Positions 48,649-61,500 of a stretch of 64,000 nt of DNA are shown in pieces. Both the position numbers and the translations under genes were made by a program. This DNA is from Clavelina lepadiformis. Taxonomy: Eukaryota > Chordata > Ascidiacea > Aplousobranchia > Clavelinidae. Numbering within the stretch: position 1 is the stretch's first letter; every line of letters begins with the position of its first letter. Location: assembly GCF_947623445.1 (NCBI RefSeq), contig NC_135247.1, positions 16,680,501 through 16,744,500 on the forward strand. Direction: 5' to 3'. The notes beneath the pieces were generated by a model. It was not told the origin of the DNA. It ran no database searches and saw only the letters and a program-made list of their open reading frames with translations.

Positions 48649-51600
48649 ATGGCTGAGACAGAAGTAAGTTGATAATGAAATACTTTAATAAACAAAAGTT
48701 TCGAATGTGTGTTACTGATGCTGCTTAACATAGCGTTTAATGCACGTTATGTTAATGACTGATTTTAACTAAACGAGAAGTTGTCGTAATAGTTATAATG
48801 GCATTAATGTTTACCCTACTATAGTATGCATGTTTCCCATGTTTGTTATAACAACGGAATGAGTTAAAAAAAGTTCCGGAATACAATTTCCTGCGTCGGT
48901 TCCTTGTTGATCTACCGTTATTTTATATGGGAAGTATCTTGCTTATTCGAAGTGCGATCATTGAGTATTCCACTTTAGAAAACCATTGGCTGTCATATTA
49001 GAGTTTTTATCTAGTGTTATGTGGATTACATTAACAGTTGGTGTTTGCTTTAAAGCGTCACACATAACTTTGCATGATCACACACCTGAGCATATCACAA
49101 GCTTGCTTGAATCACAATAGAAATTACGCCAGACCACGCCTGTGTCATGCTTCGTCAGTCTTTACTCTTTGCGGCCACTATACTATGGTGTAAATGTACA
49201 GGTCTAAATATAGATTTAATAACTGTAGTCTTCTTCTTCGTGTGGAGTAGATGGTTCTTTTTTTTCTCGAGAGAGAGAACAAAAACCTCATATTTGTTAG
49301 CCAGCTGACCAGGTTTTCATCCATTGTTGTCAGACCACGGTTCCCACAAGGATGGCGGTATGTGGGACAAGATGTTATGACGTGGTCTGCAGTCTGCTCT
49401 TCTGCACCACACTCACCGGCCGCAGATGGAACCGTACCCCATTTGTGCATAGTTGAGCGGAAGAGGCCAACGCCAGTTCGAAGGCGATTGAGCTTGGTCC
49501 AAGCACACCTGGGAAAATGCATTCCCGGTGGTGATGTGCTGGCCTCCGAAATGTAACCATGGAGTCTGGATGAATTTTCTTGCTACTCCATGCTCCATTT
49601 GTAATCCGCCCAGCTTGCCACATTGGTGCTTGACTGGTTAAAGTCATCCAGTAAATCCAATGCAGCAGGGACAAATGGGTGCCAAATGGAATAACTGTAC
49701 TAAAGATGAATGATATCAGCCTGGGCGCTTATAAAGATGTAAATTCACTGTCATGAATGTTTGCTTTCTTGTAACAAATACGGCGCGGCGGACTTGATTG
49801 ATTGATCACCAGATAACCTATCACCTGTAGAGAGCTGATCAACCGCTCTTTAAAAAGAGTGTCGTTTACGCTCCTTGTGCTTTCGTTCTTCTACAAAAAA
49901 TAGTGCGTTCGTTTCTCTGCTCCCGTTCTGTTCCTTGCTCCGCCCACGTTCATTATTTCAATAGTCTATTATTCACTTTGAAAGCACATCGCTTCATTTA
50001 TAAAAATAATGGCGACGTGAAACAAATTACTACGTAACAAAATTTAAAAAAAAGTTTGTTTGGCTACATTTTTTAAGTGTGTCTATATGATTTTCAAGCG
50101 CTGATTCCAAAAATGTTATCAGTTTTTTCTAACATCGATCGTTATCAAGATACAATGAATTCCGTTTTTTTTGTGATTTTCTGTTAGCTGTAGGTTTTTA
50201 TGCGGTTATGATTGCTATGATCTGTGTCTATCAGTATTATCATGTTGTAAATCGGCATCCTATTTACTTGAGGAAGTGAATGGGCATGTGGGAGTGATGA
50301 TGATGATACTGCCAACAAGAATAGGCACTTGGAGTTTTTTGTCTACTTTGACGTTATTGAAGACCTTTGCTATTGCAAAGATGTGGAAGGTCTGTTTAGT
50401 GCTGTTGGAATAGATCATGATCCTACTCAGTGGCGGCTTTTCATTGACAGTTCTACCAAAAGTCTTAAAGCAGTGTTACTTCACAATGGCAACATATATC
50501 CATCAATTCCACTTGCTTATTCATTACAGATGAAAGAAGAATATAAAAAAGTCAAGCAACTGCTCATTAAAATCAATTACGCTCAGTTAAGTACTTAAGT
50601 GGTATGTTGGTGGTGACTTTAAAATGTTGGGATTTTTGCTTGGTCTGCAGGATGGTTAGGCCTACACAAAATACTCTTGCTTTCTGTGCTTGTGGAATAG
50701 TAGAGCTGACGGTTAGCACCATGAGAACATTCATTGGCCGACAGGGTAAAAACTAGACCCAGGAATGTAAAACGTTATTAGGGAGCCTCTTGTAAGCTGG
50801 AAAAAAGTATTACTGCCACCATTTCATATCGAATTATGTCTGGTATAACAGTTTGTCAAAGCTTTGGATTTTCAAGGACAAGTTTTTCAAGAAATCCGTT
50901 CTTTTCCCAGACTATCACTTACCAAAATAAAAGGAGGAATTATGTTTGTTGGTCCCCAGAGAAACACAATGTTAAAGCGTAAAACCTAGGAAGAAAAATG
51001 AATAAAACAGAAAAAGAAGCGTGGCAAGCATTTCGAGGTATGGTTGATGGATTTTTGGGAAATAAAAAGGACCAAAATTACAAAAAGTTGGTGGAAAAAC
51101 TTATCAAAAGTTACCAAAGCATGGGTTGTCGCATGTCTGTCAAACTTCATTTTTTATGTTTCTATCTGGATTTTTTTCAAAAAAATCTTGGAGACTTCAG
51201 TGAGGAGCATGGGGAGAGATTTCACAAGGATATTGTGCCAATGGAAAAACTATATAAAGGCCGCTGGGACAGTGCAATGATGGGAGACTACATTTGGTCT
51301 TTTGTAAGGCAAGACGCAGGAGTGGTCATAAAAGAAAGGCTCACTCAAAAGTACATTTTTGAACGACTCTAACTGTTTGAAAAAACTATGTTAGATTTAT
51401 TTTCAAGCCTTCATTAGTACTGTTTTTAAACTGGCTTTTGCGTTTAATAAACCGAACAGAACCTTGATGTGGAGTTAAAATCTACTGCAAGAGTAGAACT
51501 CAATTTGCTACTTACAGTTACATCAGATGAAACAAAAAATTTGAATAACTGAAATTGTAACGACTTACAAAAAAACTAACTGGATGTTTGAACTCAGCAC

Positions 51601-54600
51601 TCAAAAATACATAAGGGGGCATTACAAAAGTAGACAAACAAAAATTGTGTTACATAGTCTTATCGACGCAAGTAAAAAGTTCAATTACCTTCGTATAACA
51701 AAGAAAATCTGTCTTAAAGAAGTCAAAAAACTTACAAATTTTTTATAATCTTTCGAAATCAAAATCGCTGCTAAACGAAGGAGCGCAACTGTGTTAAAAC
51801 CTTTAAAGATCCAAGAAAAGAAACTCTTCATAGAATAAGCTTCTACAATGGTATTAAATTTTCTATATGGGTATACGTCTGGACTTGGCAAAATGCAGAT
51901 GCCTCTGGTTTCCTTTGATTACTGATGAGCTAAATTTAAATCCAGTTTTTGTCTTGTTTGTGTTAACTGTTAACCCGATGTTTTTTAAAAGAATTCAAGC
52001 CGCTCACTCGTTGTATTGTACATTGCTGTCTTCACGGCTGCTCTAAGCTCGTTTCAATTCGGGTACAACATGGCGGTTCTTGACGTTAAAGACTCCTTTC
52101 AGGTAAAATATAGTTATTTTAAAATACATCGCGTAGTCATCGGAATGAAACATTAATTGCTATGCTTAAAACGTGGAAAACTTAGATATATGTTTGTTGC
52201 CAACTACAAATCACAATCATCCACTCTGTCAATGCAAAACCTTTGAATTGATCTGTTTTTATCAGGTGCTGCAGTCGTACTTTGGATTAAAGGGTGAAAT
52301 TGATTCAGTCAACAAACCGCTTATTCAGAATCGTTTGTATTCACAAGATTCTGAAAACAAAAAAGCTAATGTAAGTGCAAATATTCCATTTATTGCTAGT
52401 TTGACAGTGACTATTTATCTTTCGTTACCACATCGTTAAAATCTTTTCACAGCCGATAACCGCTTTCCGGGAGACTAAAACAATGGAAAAAATATGCGTT
52501 GAGAAAATGGCAACTCCATGGTACCTAGCGCTTTGCATGTACACAATCGGTGGCATCCTCGGTTCAAGCTTGACTGCTTATCTGGTGCAGTGGTTGGGAA
52601 GGTTAACTTATTAATTTTTTGATATTTTATTAACTAACCTAGCTCTTTTCTAAGCTTATGGGCTACTGGTTATTAGGTTAGATGTTAATGTTAATTTAAC
52701 CTTTAATTTGGCTTAATCTTCGAATTAGCAACGTTATTATAAGTTGCTTGGAGATGCATTTTAACAATGAACTCTTAGTAAAAAATCGTTACTGGCAACA
52801 AATCACATGTCGATTCTTGCCGCCGCTCTGATGTGGATGAGCAAAGGGACGCACTCCTTAAAAATGATAATTGCCGCTCGAGTTTTACAAGGGTTGCACG
52901 CAGGTGGGATGAGATAATTTAATTAACTCAAATCTTGTAACGCAACAATTTGTCTTCGGACATTTTTCTTTTCATGGACATCTAACCTATAATATATACT
53001 TAGAATGGAAGTTTATTTAGGTCTGGCAATGGGGGTTACCCCGCTGTATATCGGGGAAATTTCCCCGAAATCGATCCGTGGAGGTCTTATATCTGTTCAT
53101 CAACTTTTTGTCACCATCGGTAAACGTATATGCATGATATTGAGAACTGCGTTGGCCATTTCTTAGATATGTTTTTGTTTCCGAATTTAAACACAACAAC
53201 ATATAAGCTTATCTAACACTCCAACTGCGTTAAAGGGCTTTTGACTGCACAAGTTTTGGGGCGTTCTAATGTGTTCGGAACAGAGGACTCGTGGAATCTG
53301 CTCCTGGCGTTTCCCGCTTTCATTTCAATTTTGCAGCTCCTTATTCTTCCTTTTCTTCCTGAAAGTCCGAGATATTTACTCATCGATAAAAATCAGCGAG
53401 CAAGAGCCATTGAAAGTAAGACAAGAGTCATTATTTCAATTACAGGACGAGCAGAGCAAATATAAAAAAGAAAATCCAAATGCTTCGTGTTTAAATCGAT
53501 GGTGTAGTTTGTTTCTTATTGCACTAAAAATTGCAGGTTTAAAAAAATTTCGAGGCACAGACCAAGTTGATGACGAAATTGCCGAAATAACCGAAGAAGC
53601 AAAAAAGGAGGAGGAATTCGGAAAAGTATCCCTATCAGACTTGATAAAACGGGAGAAACTCCGTCGTAAATTTTTCCAGCTTGCGATTAACCAGATCGTT
53701 CAACAACTTTGTGGGATTAACGCTGTAAGTGGGATTTTTTAACGGTGTGGAAGGTCAAGATTGTCTTACGTTTTGCTGATTTTACTTGAAATAAATTCTT
53801 TTGCAGATTTTATTTTATGTAAAATGCATCGTGGTTCCTGGTGATGCGCAAAGCGAGTCACAAAATAATGAGCAAATCTTGGTGGCGGCTTTCAATGCTT
53901 TGATGACCCTTTTGCCGGTAATAATAGTTTTAACTCTTTGTCTTACCCTGACGTTGATTTGATCTGTCATGACTGTAAGCATAATTCGTCAGTTTTTTCA
54001 TGAATTGATTTGGGATAAAAATCTGCTTTTGTGCCTTTCAGTATTCCCATCAATCACTTCTTTTAGTTGTTTTTTTCCCCAGTAGCTACTTAACTATTGC
54101 AAATTTACTAATATGAAGGTTTTAAAAGAAGCCATAAACCATAAAAATTACAATCCTGACATTCATTTTGATATTCAGGTTTTCTTGATAGACCGTGTTG
54201 GTAGAAAACGATTCTTAGTTGGCGGTTACGCTGTTGCTGCTGTCTTCAGCTGCTTATTAACAATAAGCCTTTCTATTCCCGATTCCACATAGACATCTTA
54301 TCTACGAATTACCTCTGTATGCGGATTTATTGCTGGATTTGCCATTGGACCAGGCAAGTTTCGGCAAACTGCACTCCATAATGGCTTAATGTAAAGGAAG
54401 TCAGTCTAGTAATGCTGAAAACTCTATACAATTCTCTTCGAAATGTATTTACACAAGAATTGCACTGGTACTTTTATTATGCACCAAAATAATTGATACG
54501 TTTTCTTGTTCTTCACAGGACCCGTACCTTGGATTTTGACGGTTGAGTTTTTCATGCAAAGAAGCCGACCTCTAGCTTCGGCAGTTGCAATATGCCTCAA

Positions 54601-55046
54601 CTGGATTTTTACATCGGTCATTTTCTGGGTCTTTCCTGTGATGCAGGTATATTGCAAGGCAATTATTAGGCTGTACTATAAGCGTTTATTCAACATTAAA
54701 AGCGAAATAGAGTTGCCTTTTCATATCCTTATAACAACAACAGCTGAATTTTTACTTAAACAACAGTTTACAAGTGTTGTTGTTGTTGTTGTTGTTGTGA
54801 ACGTGACAGAAGTCCATGAATGGATACATGTATTTTTTCTGCTTGATTTGTACCTTGTCCGCCATATACTTCTATGAAGTTCTTAAGGAAACCAAAAACA
54901 AAACTTTCCAGGAAATTCATCAGATCTTTGAACAAGAGAACGTTGCACAAATAAACGAGCAAGAACCGGTGAGCATATTTAGGTGTCTGTTGTCGCTAAA
55001 CCTTTGCTATCAAGTGAGCTTTCATTTGAGCTTGGTTTCTACTTAA
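48649..55046 (+). CDS. SLC2A-type facilitative sugar transporter, copy A, with nonsense codon
   Basis: Twelve exons: 48649-48663, 51992-52102, 52266-52370, 52453-52601, 52779-52903, 53021-53119, 53236-53415, 53537-53724, 53807-53917, 54179-54353, 54519-54646, 54810-55046; 541 codons. Phases close. Family marks are FQFGYN in the first helix, YIGEISP-x-SIRGG, PFLPESPRYLL, QQLCGINA, LIDRVGRKRF, IGPGPVPW and KETKNKTF near the C-terminus. It would carry hexoses across the plasma membrane. Exon 10 contains an in-frame TAG at 54290-54292 where copy B has TGG (after PDST), ending the protein at residue 398, before the last helices. Exon 10 also uses a GC donor (gcaagt). The last exon is read through 'gtgagc' to the TAA at 55044; a splice there is possible. 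Intron 1 is 3.3 kb and holds mobile-element remains. Likely a decaying or polymorphic copy. Confidence 0.85.
49178..49720 (-). mobile_element. LINE (non-LTR retrotransposon) 3' coding fragment
   Basis: The minus-strand translation has the C-terminal, zinc-binding-like tail of non-LTR retrotransposon polymerases: PRCAWTKLNRLRTGVG, then HKWG, CGAEEQTADHVITSCP, HPCG and GL..MDENLVSWL. Similar sequence continues upstream in another frame (SLLHWIYWM; KIHPDSMV), so at least one frameshift is present. Only the 3' end of the element is represented. It lies in intron 1 of sugar transporter copy A. Clade not determined. Confidence 0.8.
50329..51372 (+). mobile_element. Broken element-like coding fragment (fossil, family unresolved)
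   Basis: Two open segments (50329-50598 and 50998-51372) and the stretch between them read as one degraded protein. Recognisable phrases include DPTQWRLFIDSSTKSLKAV, AWQAFRGMVDGFLGNKKDQ and SVKLHFLCFYLDF. From memory, closely similar proteins recur in many copies in cnidarian, insect and tunicate genomes, which marks them as repetitive-element-derived, but I cannot assign a class. The copy is broken in a few places and non-functional. It sits in intron 1 of sugar transporter copy A. Confidence 0.6.
54776..54798 (+). repeat. (GTT)n microsatellite before the last exon of copy A
   Basis: About seven and a half GTT units end 11 bp before the acceptor AG of exon 12 (54808-54809). The usual pyrimidine tract is therefore replaced by a G/T repeat. 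The same array in copy B is 26 nt long, one unit longer. Confidence 0.85.
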
Positions 55047-58000
55047 ACAAAAACCTCTTCTGTAGCTTAACATTTCGACGTCAGTGAGCAACTTTACAAT
55101 CGAAAACTCTACAGTGATCATCAACCGTGAATAACGAAGAACTTAATAACATTTGAAGCTATCAAACGTTGAAAGGGACGCGTTTTTCTGGTCAAAAACT
55201 GAATAAATTTCATCGCTGAAAAAAGTTCAAAATTACCTGAAAAATTACATAAAATATGTTTCTCCTATGTTATCTACGGTTGATTAGATACGTTGTTCGA
55301 CCTATTCCATTCGGTGATGGTTTTACTGCAATATCTATGATTTGTTCCATTGATGATGGAATTAATGTTGGCACTCCTGTACAACTGATTAGCAATTGTG
55401 AAACAACAGCTTGGGCGTGTTAGATGAGTTGTTATTTTTACTTTTCAAATAAGATTTGTGTTTTAGTATATTATTGCGTTGTACAAGGTATATTTACTTG
55501 TTTCAAATCGTTTGATATAATGGCATGATCTAAGATCTGCTTTGCCAAACTTGCTTTTATGCTAGCCATTATAGCATAATAAAATACAAATTCCACCAGC
55601 AAACAAAGAGCGGGAAAAAGCATCGAAGCTCAAAGGTTTAAAACAAGCAAAAATAACTTAACTAAATGAAATAGATGAAAAATGGTTAACACGGCCGCTA
55701 AACCCAGCATACAATAAATAAGATTAAAAAAATATTGCAACGACAAAACAATGATCACAAACACAAACATACGTAATGAGTCATATAAAGTTTCATACTG
55801 AGACAGTGCGGTAATTAGGCTACAAATAAGCTGATAAACAAAACATGTAAAGATGCCTGTTGGTGTGCACGTAGTGGTTACAGTAAGAAATCCAAAAACA
55901 AGTTGGCTTTACGTCAAAGAATAGTTGCCAGTAAGTATACAGGAGAAAGGATTAATAATATAAGTGGTTTAGCAGTTTTTACCTACAATCTATCACAAAT
56001 TTGGCTTCTTATTATGACGGACACACCGTTCATCGTGACGTCACCATATAAAACAACAAGTTCGACGATTGGGATTTATAGTAAGCAGAGAAGTAGTCTT
56101 AGGCTAGCTAAGAAGTTTTGGATGAAATACGCATCCATAAATAGATGATTAGCAGCGGGCAAGACTCCTGTATAGACTTATTACAATTGTACTGCAACTT
56201 TTTGCTGTACTTAGTTGCTTCCGGCACATGTGTCGTCACAATCCGGGTCTCTGGCACTTATTGCGTTTAAAAAAGAGTTCGTTGCATATAACTAAGCTGG
56301 AAGTACTCCTTGCGTTTAAACATTAACAGAGTGCAGTGCATTAAACATGCGTTCCGTTGTCCGGAAAACCGCCACAAAGCCAATCTTAAAATGCATTTAA
56401 GCTTTATATGTATAAAAGCGCTCTTGAATCACTTTGACTGATGGAATAACAAACGTACGAAATGTAAAAATTTATAACACATGGATTTGGCAAATTGCAA
56501 TTATTTAAAATATGTACCTAAAAGTTATTGAATGTACGTTTAACATAAACTATTTTAGTAGTAATATTTAGCCAGCATCATGTTTTCAAATCCAAACTTT
56601 AAGTGAGTTATGACAAATGTAACTAATATATTGGAGCGGATTTGTGTGACTCAGCTACTTAAATGGGATAACTGATTCGTTATAAACATAAATACTAACT
56701 GTTTATGATATGCTTTATTTATACGGTTATAAAAGTTAACACATATTACAACAATATCACTAAATACGGATGACTTATTTGACTTCTGAAGAGATAGGAT
56801 GTGAATGAGGAATTCATACATAGGCATAAACGTCAAATCGTTTAAACAGGCTGTTTTATAGACTTTTGTCGAATTGCAAATGCTCGTTTGTGCGCATGTT
56901 GTTATTTTAAACCTGGCTTTATTGAAAACAAAGCTTTTAACCTTTGGAAATTTGAGCAATTTATTTTATTTGAGATCCCGGTTGCCAGGTAACTAAATCG
57001 TTGAAATAAGTCCACAAGCATAGCTCTAAATTTGCCTTGGTTAATGTTTAGCTATAAGTTAGAACGCGGTTGCGTAATAACTTAATATGTAATTGGATAT
57101 TGTGCGTATATTCGTTGCTCATTCACCACAAACGCTTTTTACGCAATTATAATTAAAATGCTTTAAATCCAGACTATATGTTAAATGAAGAAAAAAAGGA
57201 GTGGGTTGCATTTGTATTATAAAAGTATTGCTTAAGATACATTCCGGTTTGTTTCTTGTTGGTTATTACAATTTCGAGATAGTTTTGAACGGAAAGTGTC
57301 AAAAGTGCTGTACGTGAAAGTGTTGTAGACCCCGTTATATCAGTGCGTAATGCTCTCCCCATACCTGATTCTATGATAGCAACTAACTTACTCAGAGTTT
57401 GACTTTCTTCACGGTTCAGTTATTGCCAGATTTGCCATTGGATTATTTATGCATAAACTTACATATCTATTGTCACTATATGTTTGCAGATAGCTTGGTG
57501 TAATATAATAAATTGCATTAATCATTTATAAGAATGCTGTTATATACAAAATAATTTTGTGGTAATCATCCTAAAGACCAAAGAAGGTACACAACCAAAG
57601 CAGGGTCAAAACAAAAAACGTTGAAATAAAATCATCAACATTATGTTAATTTGATTTCAACACATAGCGGATTTGGTTTTATTCGTAGGGCCATCGGCAC
57701 AGTTTCTGTTCTAATTTTATTGCATCCTGTACATTTTTTGTGGTTGCTCAAAACTTAGGCGGCCTTGTATTGGCGACTCTTAGGTGGGTATGTACTGTCA
57801 AGCAAAGAGTACACTTACACAAAACATCCTTTCTTTTTACCGACGACGTAATCGGACAAAGTCCTGAATGTATCTAAACAGATCTGGTAAAGGAATATGT
57901 AAAACGCGAGTAAGTGGAACAGGACCGACTTCAGCTTCGCCAATCACACCTCGAAGCATTGAATTTCGTCATCTGTGTGTTGCCTATCAGAGTAGTTGCG

Positions 58001-58531
58001 CCAGACAGACAGGTAAAATTCGGCGACGGTTCCTCATTTCGGAGTGGGCAGGTGTATGTTATGTATGACAAAGCAGTTAACAGCAAGTTGAGGTGCATCC
58101 AAACGAACATAGTAACAAACAATTTGGTTGTTTAGTTTCAACAGTTTGGAAATTTTTTTAAAGTTATGGCAAATATTGCAATAGCTTTATGGAAGGTTGA
58201 CACACTTTCCGAAAATATTATTGCGTTAAGAAAGTGCCAGGAATGGTGACGAACATCATATAAGACAAGATCAGATAAGATCAGCTTTCAATGACAACTG
58301 CTGAATCAGATACATGGGCTATTGGAAGATAAACTTTAGCTTAAACGTTAAAACTCTTCATTAAAAATTGAATTTACCCGAAATACTATACCCATTTACA
58401 ATAAATGGTATTTATGTAAAAGAATAAATAAGGCTGATAGGAGGCGTAGGCAGCATATTGGCTATTATTGCTTTAAAATAATAAATTGACTTTGACGATC
58501 TTGTGGATTATCATTGACCAAAAGTGTAAAA
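55047..58531. other. Intergenic spacer of the sugar transporter pair
   Basis: The first ~100 bp match the 3' flank of copy B at 63072 onwards. The rest is AT-rich with no gene recognised. Open frames at 55903-56148, 56651-56959 and 57868-58135 lack family resemblance. Confidence 0.5.
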
Positions 58532-61500
58532 ATGCCTGAAACACAGCAAGTAAGTTGATAAAATATGTTGAATATTAGAGAAGCTGCATGTAGGCCTACT
58601 TCTGAACTTATTGCTAATAAAGTTAAAGATTTATTCTAACAGAACGCATTGTTTCTGCAAGAGACTTGGTTATGAATTAATGAAAGCATATTTTAACATA
58701 TAATGCTCCAGATTTATTCTCCTGTACAAAGTTTAAGTTACTGTAAAGTATTACCCATTCTTGTTTTAACAACGCAGAATATTGGGTAACAGTGAGCTTC
58801 CGGAATACATTACAGACGAAAATTTCGCTTTTGTCACAATGGGGAATATGATATGGCGCCCTTGTGTTATGCTTTGTGCGAGCAATACTGTATTTCTTCT
58901 TTACGTTCGACCGAAACAATTTCGTGCGATACTTGTAAAAAAATTAAGAACATTGGCAGTAACTGTAATAATAAATTGAAACCCAGCTATAGCTGCCCAA
59001 AAGAATGTGAATTCAATGGTAAATATGATACTGTAGCTTTCTGGTAACGATGGTTGATTAATCAACCGAAAACCAGGCGAAAATGCGTCAAGGATCAATA
59101 CATGTAAAATAGAACAGACTCCTGTCTTGCTTGGTAAATATTTCCCGTCTTTACACTTCAACTAAGGACAAAGAATCGAGTGATTTTAATTTTTTCAATA
59201 AACACTACGTTCTGAACAAGGAGTCTGTTTAGCCAAATTCAATTCCATTGTATGGAGTTTGTGCATGGAGTATACATTATATTGATTTATTATTAGTACT
59301 AATGCGAATTTTATTTGATTTTTTTCAAAATAGTGCTCAAGCCACTCACTCAATGTATTGTACATTGCTGTCTTCACGGCTGCTCTAAGTTCGTTTCAGT
59401 TCGGGTACAACATGGCGGTTCTTGACGTTAAAGACTCTTTTCAGGTAAATAGCCCAATACTTTTGGAAGGCTGAAGACAAAATATTGCACAGGCTAAACT
59501 GCACAAGCAAAAGTTTTATTCCCAATCATTGCTTATCAGTTAGCCAGGATATAGCCAGCAGGACATTCTTACAATTCACGGATTTTATCAGGTGCTGCAA
59601 TCATACTTTGGATTAAAGGGTGGGAATGGCTCAGGCAATGACACAAATATCCATGTTCCTTTGCATTCACAGAATTCCGAGAACATCAAAGTACCGAGAA
59701 GTGTAGTTATGGTGTTTAGTGATCTTTATTAGAATATTGGCATTATTTGCTTATTCAAAATTACAATTACAAGAACGTCAACGTTTTTCTTTTAGACAGA
59801 AATTGCTTTTGTTGGGGTTCAGGCTTGGAAAGACGTTTGTGTTGAAAGAATGTCGACTTCATGGTACCTTGCCTTGTGCATGTACACCGTTGGTGGCGTC
59901 ATTGGTTCCAGTTTTACTGCTTACCTTGTTCAATGGTTAGGAAGGTAAACTTAGTTTGTCTGTGTCGTTTTAGTTCGATGACAATTAAATATTGTCCGAC
60001 TATGTCCTTCTTAAACGGTATCATTTCAAAATCGCTTTGCTATCGTTATTTCAGTTGTTAATGATGTTGGACAAGGAAGATGTCTTTTTGTTGTTTGTTA
60101 ATTCCTTTTGTTGCCAATTGTTTTGCTGTTGATTTGAATTTGTTTTTAAAGCTATCAATGATAAATAAAGCATCTGAAAACTAAATATACAAATAATTTT
60201 TTAGGAAAAATTCGTTACTGGCAACAAACCACATGTCGATTCTTGCTGCTGCTCTGATGTGGATGAGCAAAGGGACGCATTCCTTGGAAATGATAATTGC
60301 CGCTCGAGTCTTGCAAGGGTTGCATGCAGGTAACACAGGATATTTTATTAAAAGAAATTCAGCCTTGCATTAATTTAGTTCTACAGATTAAGGTTTCTTT
60401 TCATGAACATCTTATAAATATTTCAAATATAAGTTTATTCAGGTATGGCAATGGGGATTACCCCGCTGTACATCGGAGAGATTTCCCCGACATCAATCCG
60501 TGGAGGTCTTATATCTGTTCATCAGCTTTTTATTACCATCGGTAAACATTTCAATACCCTTATAACTGGGTTACTTATGCTTGCTTATGACTGGGTAATG
60601 GGTTACTTGTTGAAGTTCGTATTTTCTTAAAAATCAACTCACACTTTAATATGCACAAATAACATTAACACTCTAATTTCGTTGAAGGACTTTTGACTGC
60701 ACAAGTTTTGGGTCTCTCTGATGTGTTCGGAACAGAGGACTCGTGGAATCTGCTCCTGGCGTTTCCCGCTTTCATTTCGATCTTGCAGCTTCTTATTCTT
60801 CCTTTTCTTCCTGAAAGTCCAAGACATTTACTCATCGATAAAAATCAGCGAGCAAGAGCCATTGAATGTAATAAAAACAAGCCTATTGATTTCATTTTTG
60901 GGATTGAGTAGGAGGATTTGACACATTCAACATGTGGCGCATTCTTTCATTGTTGATAAGCTTGTTTCCGCCGTTAATATGGGTCATTTCATTAGTAGCC
61001 TACTGCTTTGCTATCTGACTTCAGAAAGAGCTGTTCTTTAGCATCGAAAGTGACTTAATGAGTTATATGGAGCTTTATTAGTAAAAACCTCTCAATTAAC
61101 AGAAGGTATGATTAGTTAAATTCAACTTGAGTAGTAGTAAAAGGAAAAGTTAAAATTTCCGCATCGAAGAAGAGTGTTTGTTATACATGACTTGTGACCG
61201 CATGATGTGTTGCTGCAGACGAATGCAGCCAATACATAAACCATTAAAATCGCTGTAATGACTAATAATAAACATCACATTTATAAAAAATTGTTAAAAG
61301 CTATTTGAAGCGCAGCCGCCACAAACACGATGTGATTGAATGCACTTAATCCCAGTAATAATGTGTAAATTAAACGATTATATTATTTGTTGTTTGTTAC
61401 ATTTAAAATTACAGGTTTGACAAAATTTCGAGGCACAGACAAGGTTGACGATGAAATTTTGGAGATGATCGAGGAATCCAAGGTGGAGGAGGAATTTGGA

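Noticed and set aside
58782-59047. Cysteine-containing open frames in intron 1 of transporter copy B
   Set aside because: The Cys spacing fits no domain I know. No acceptor/donor pair gives a convincing exon.
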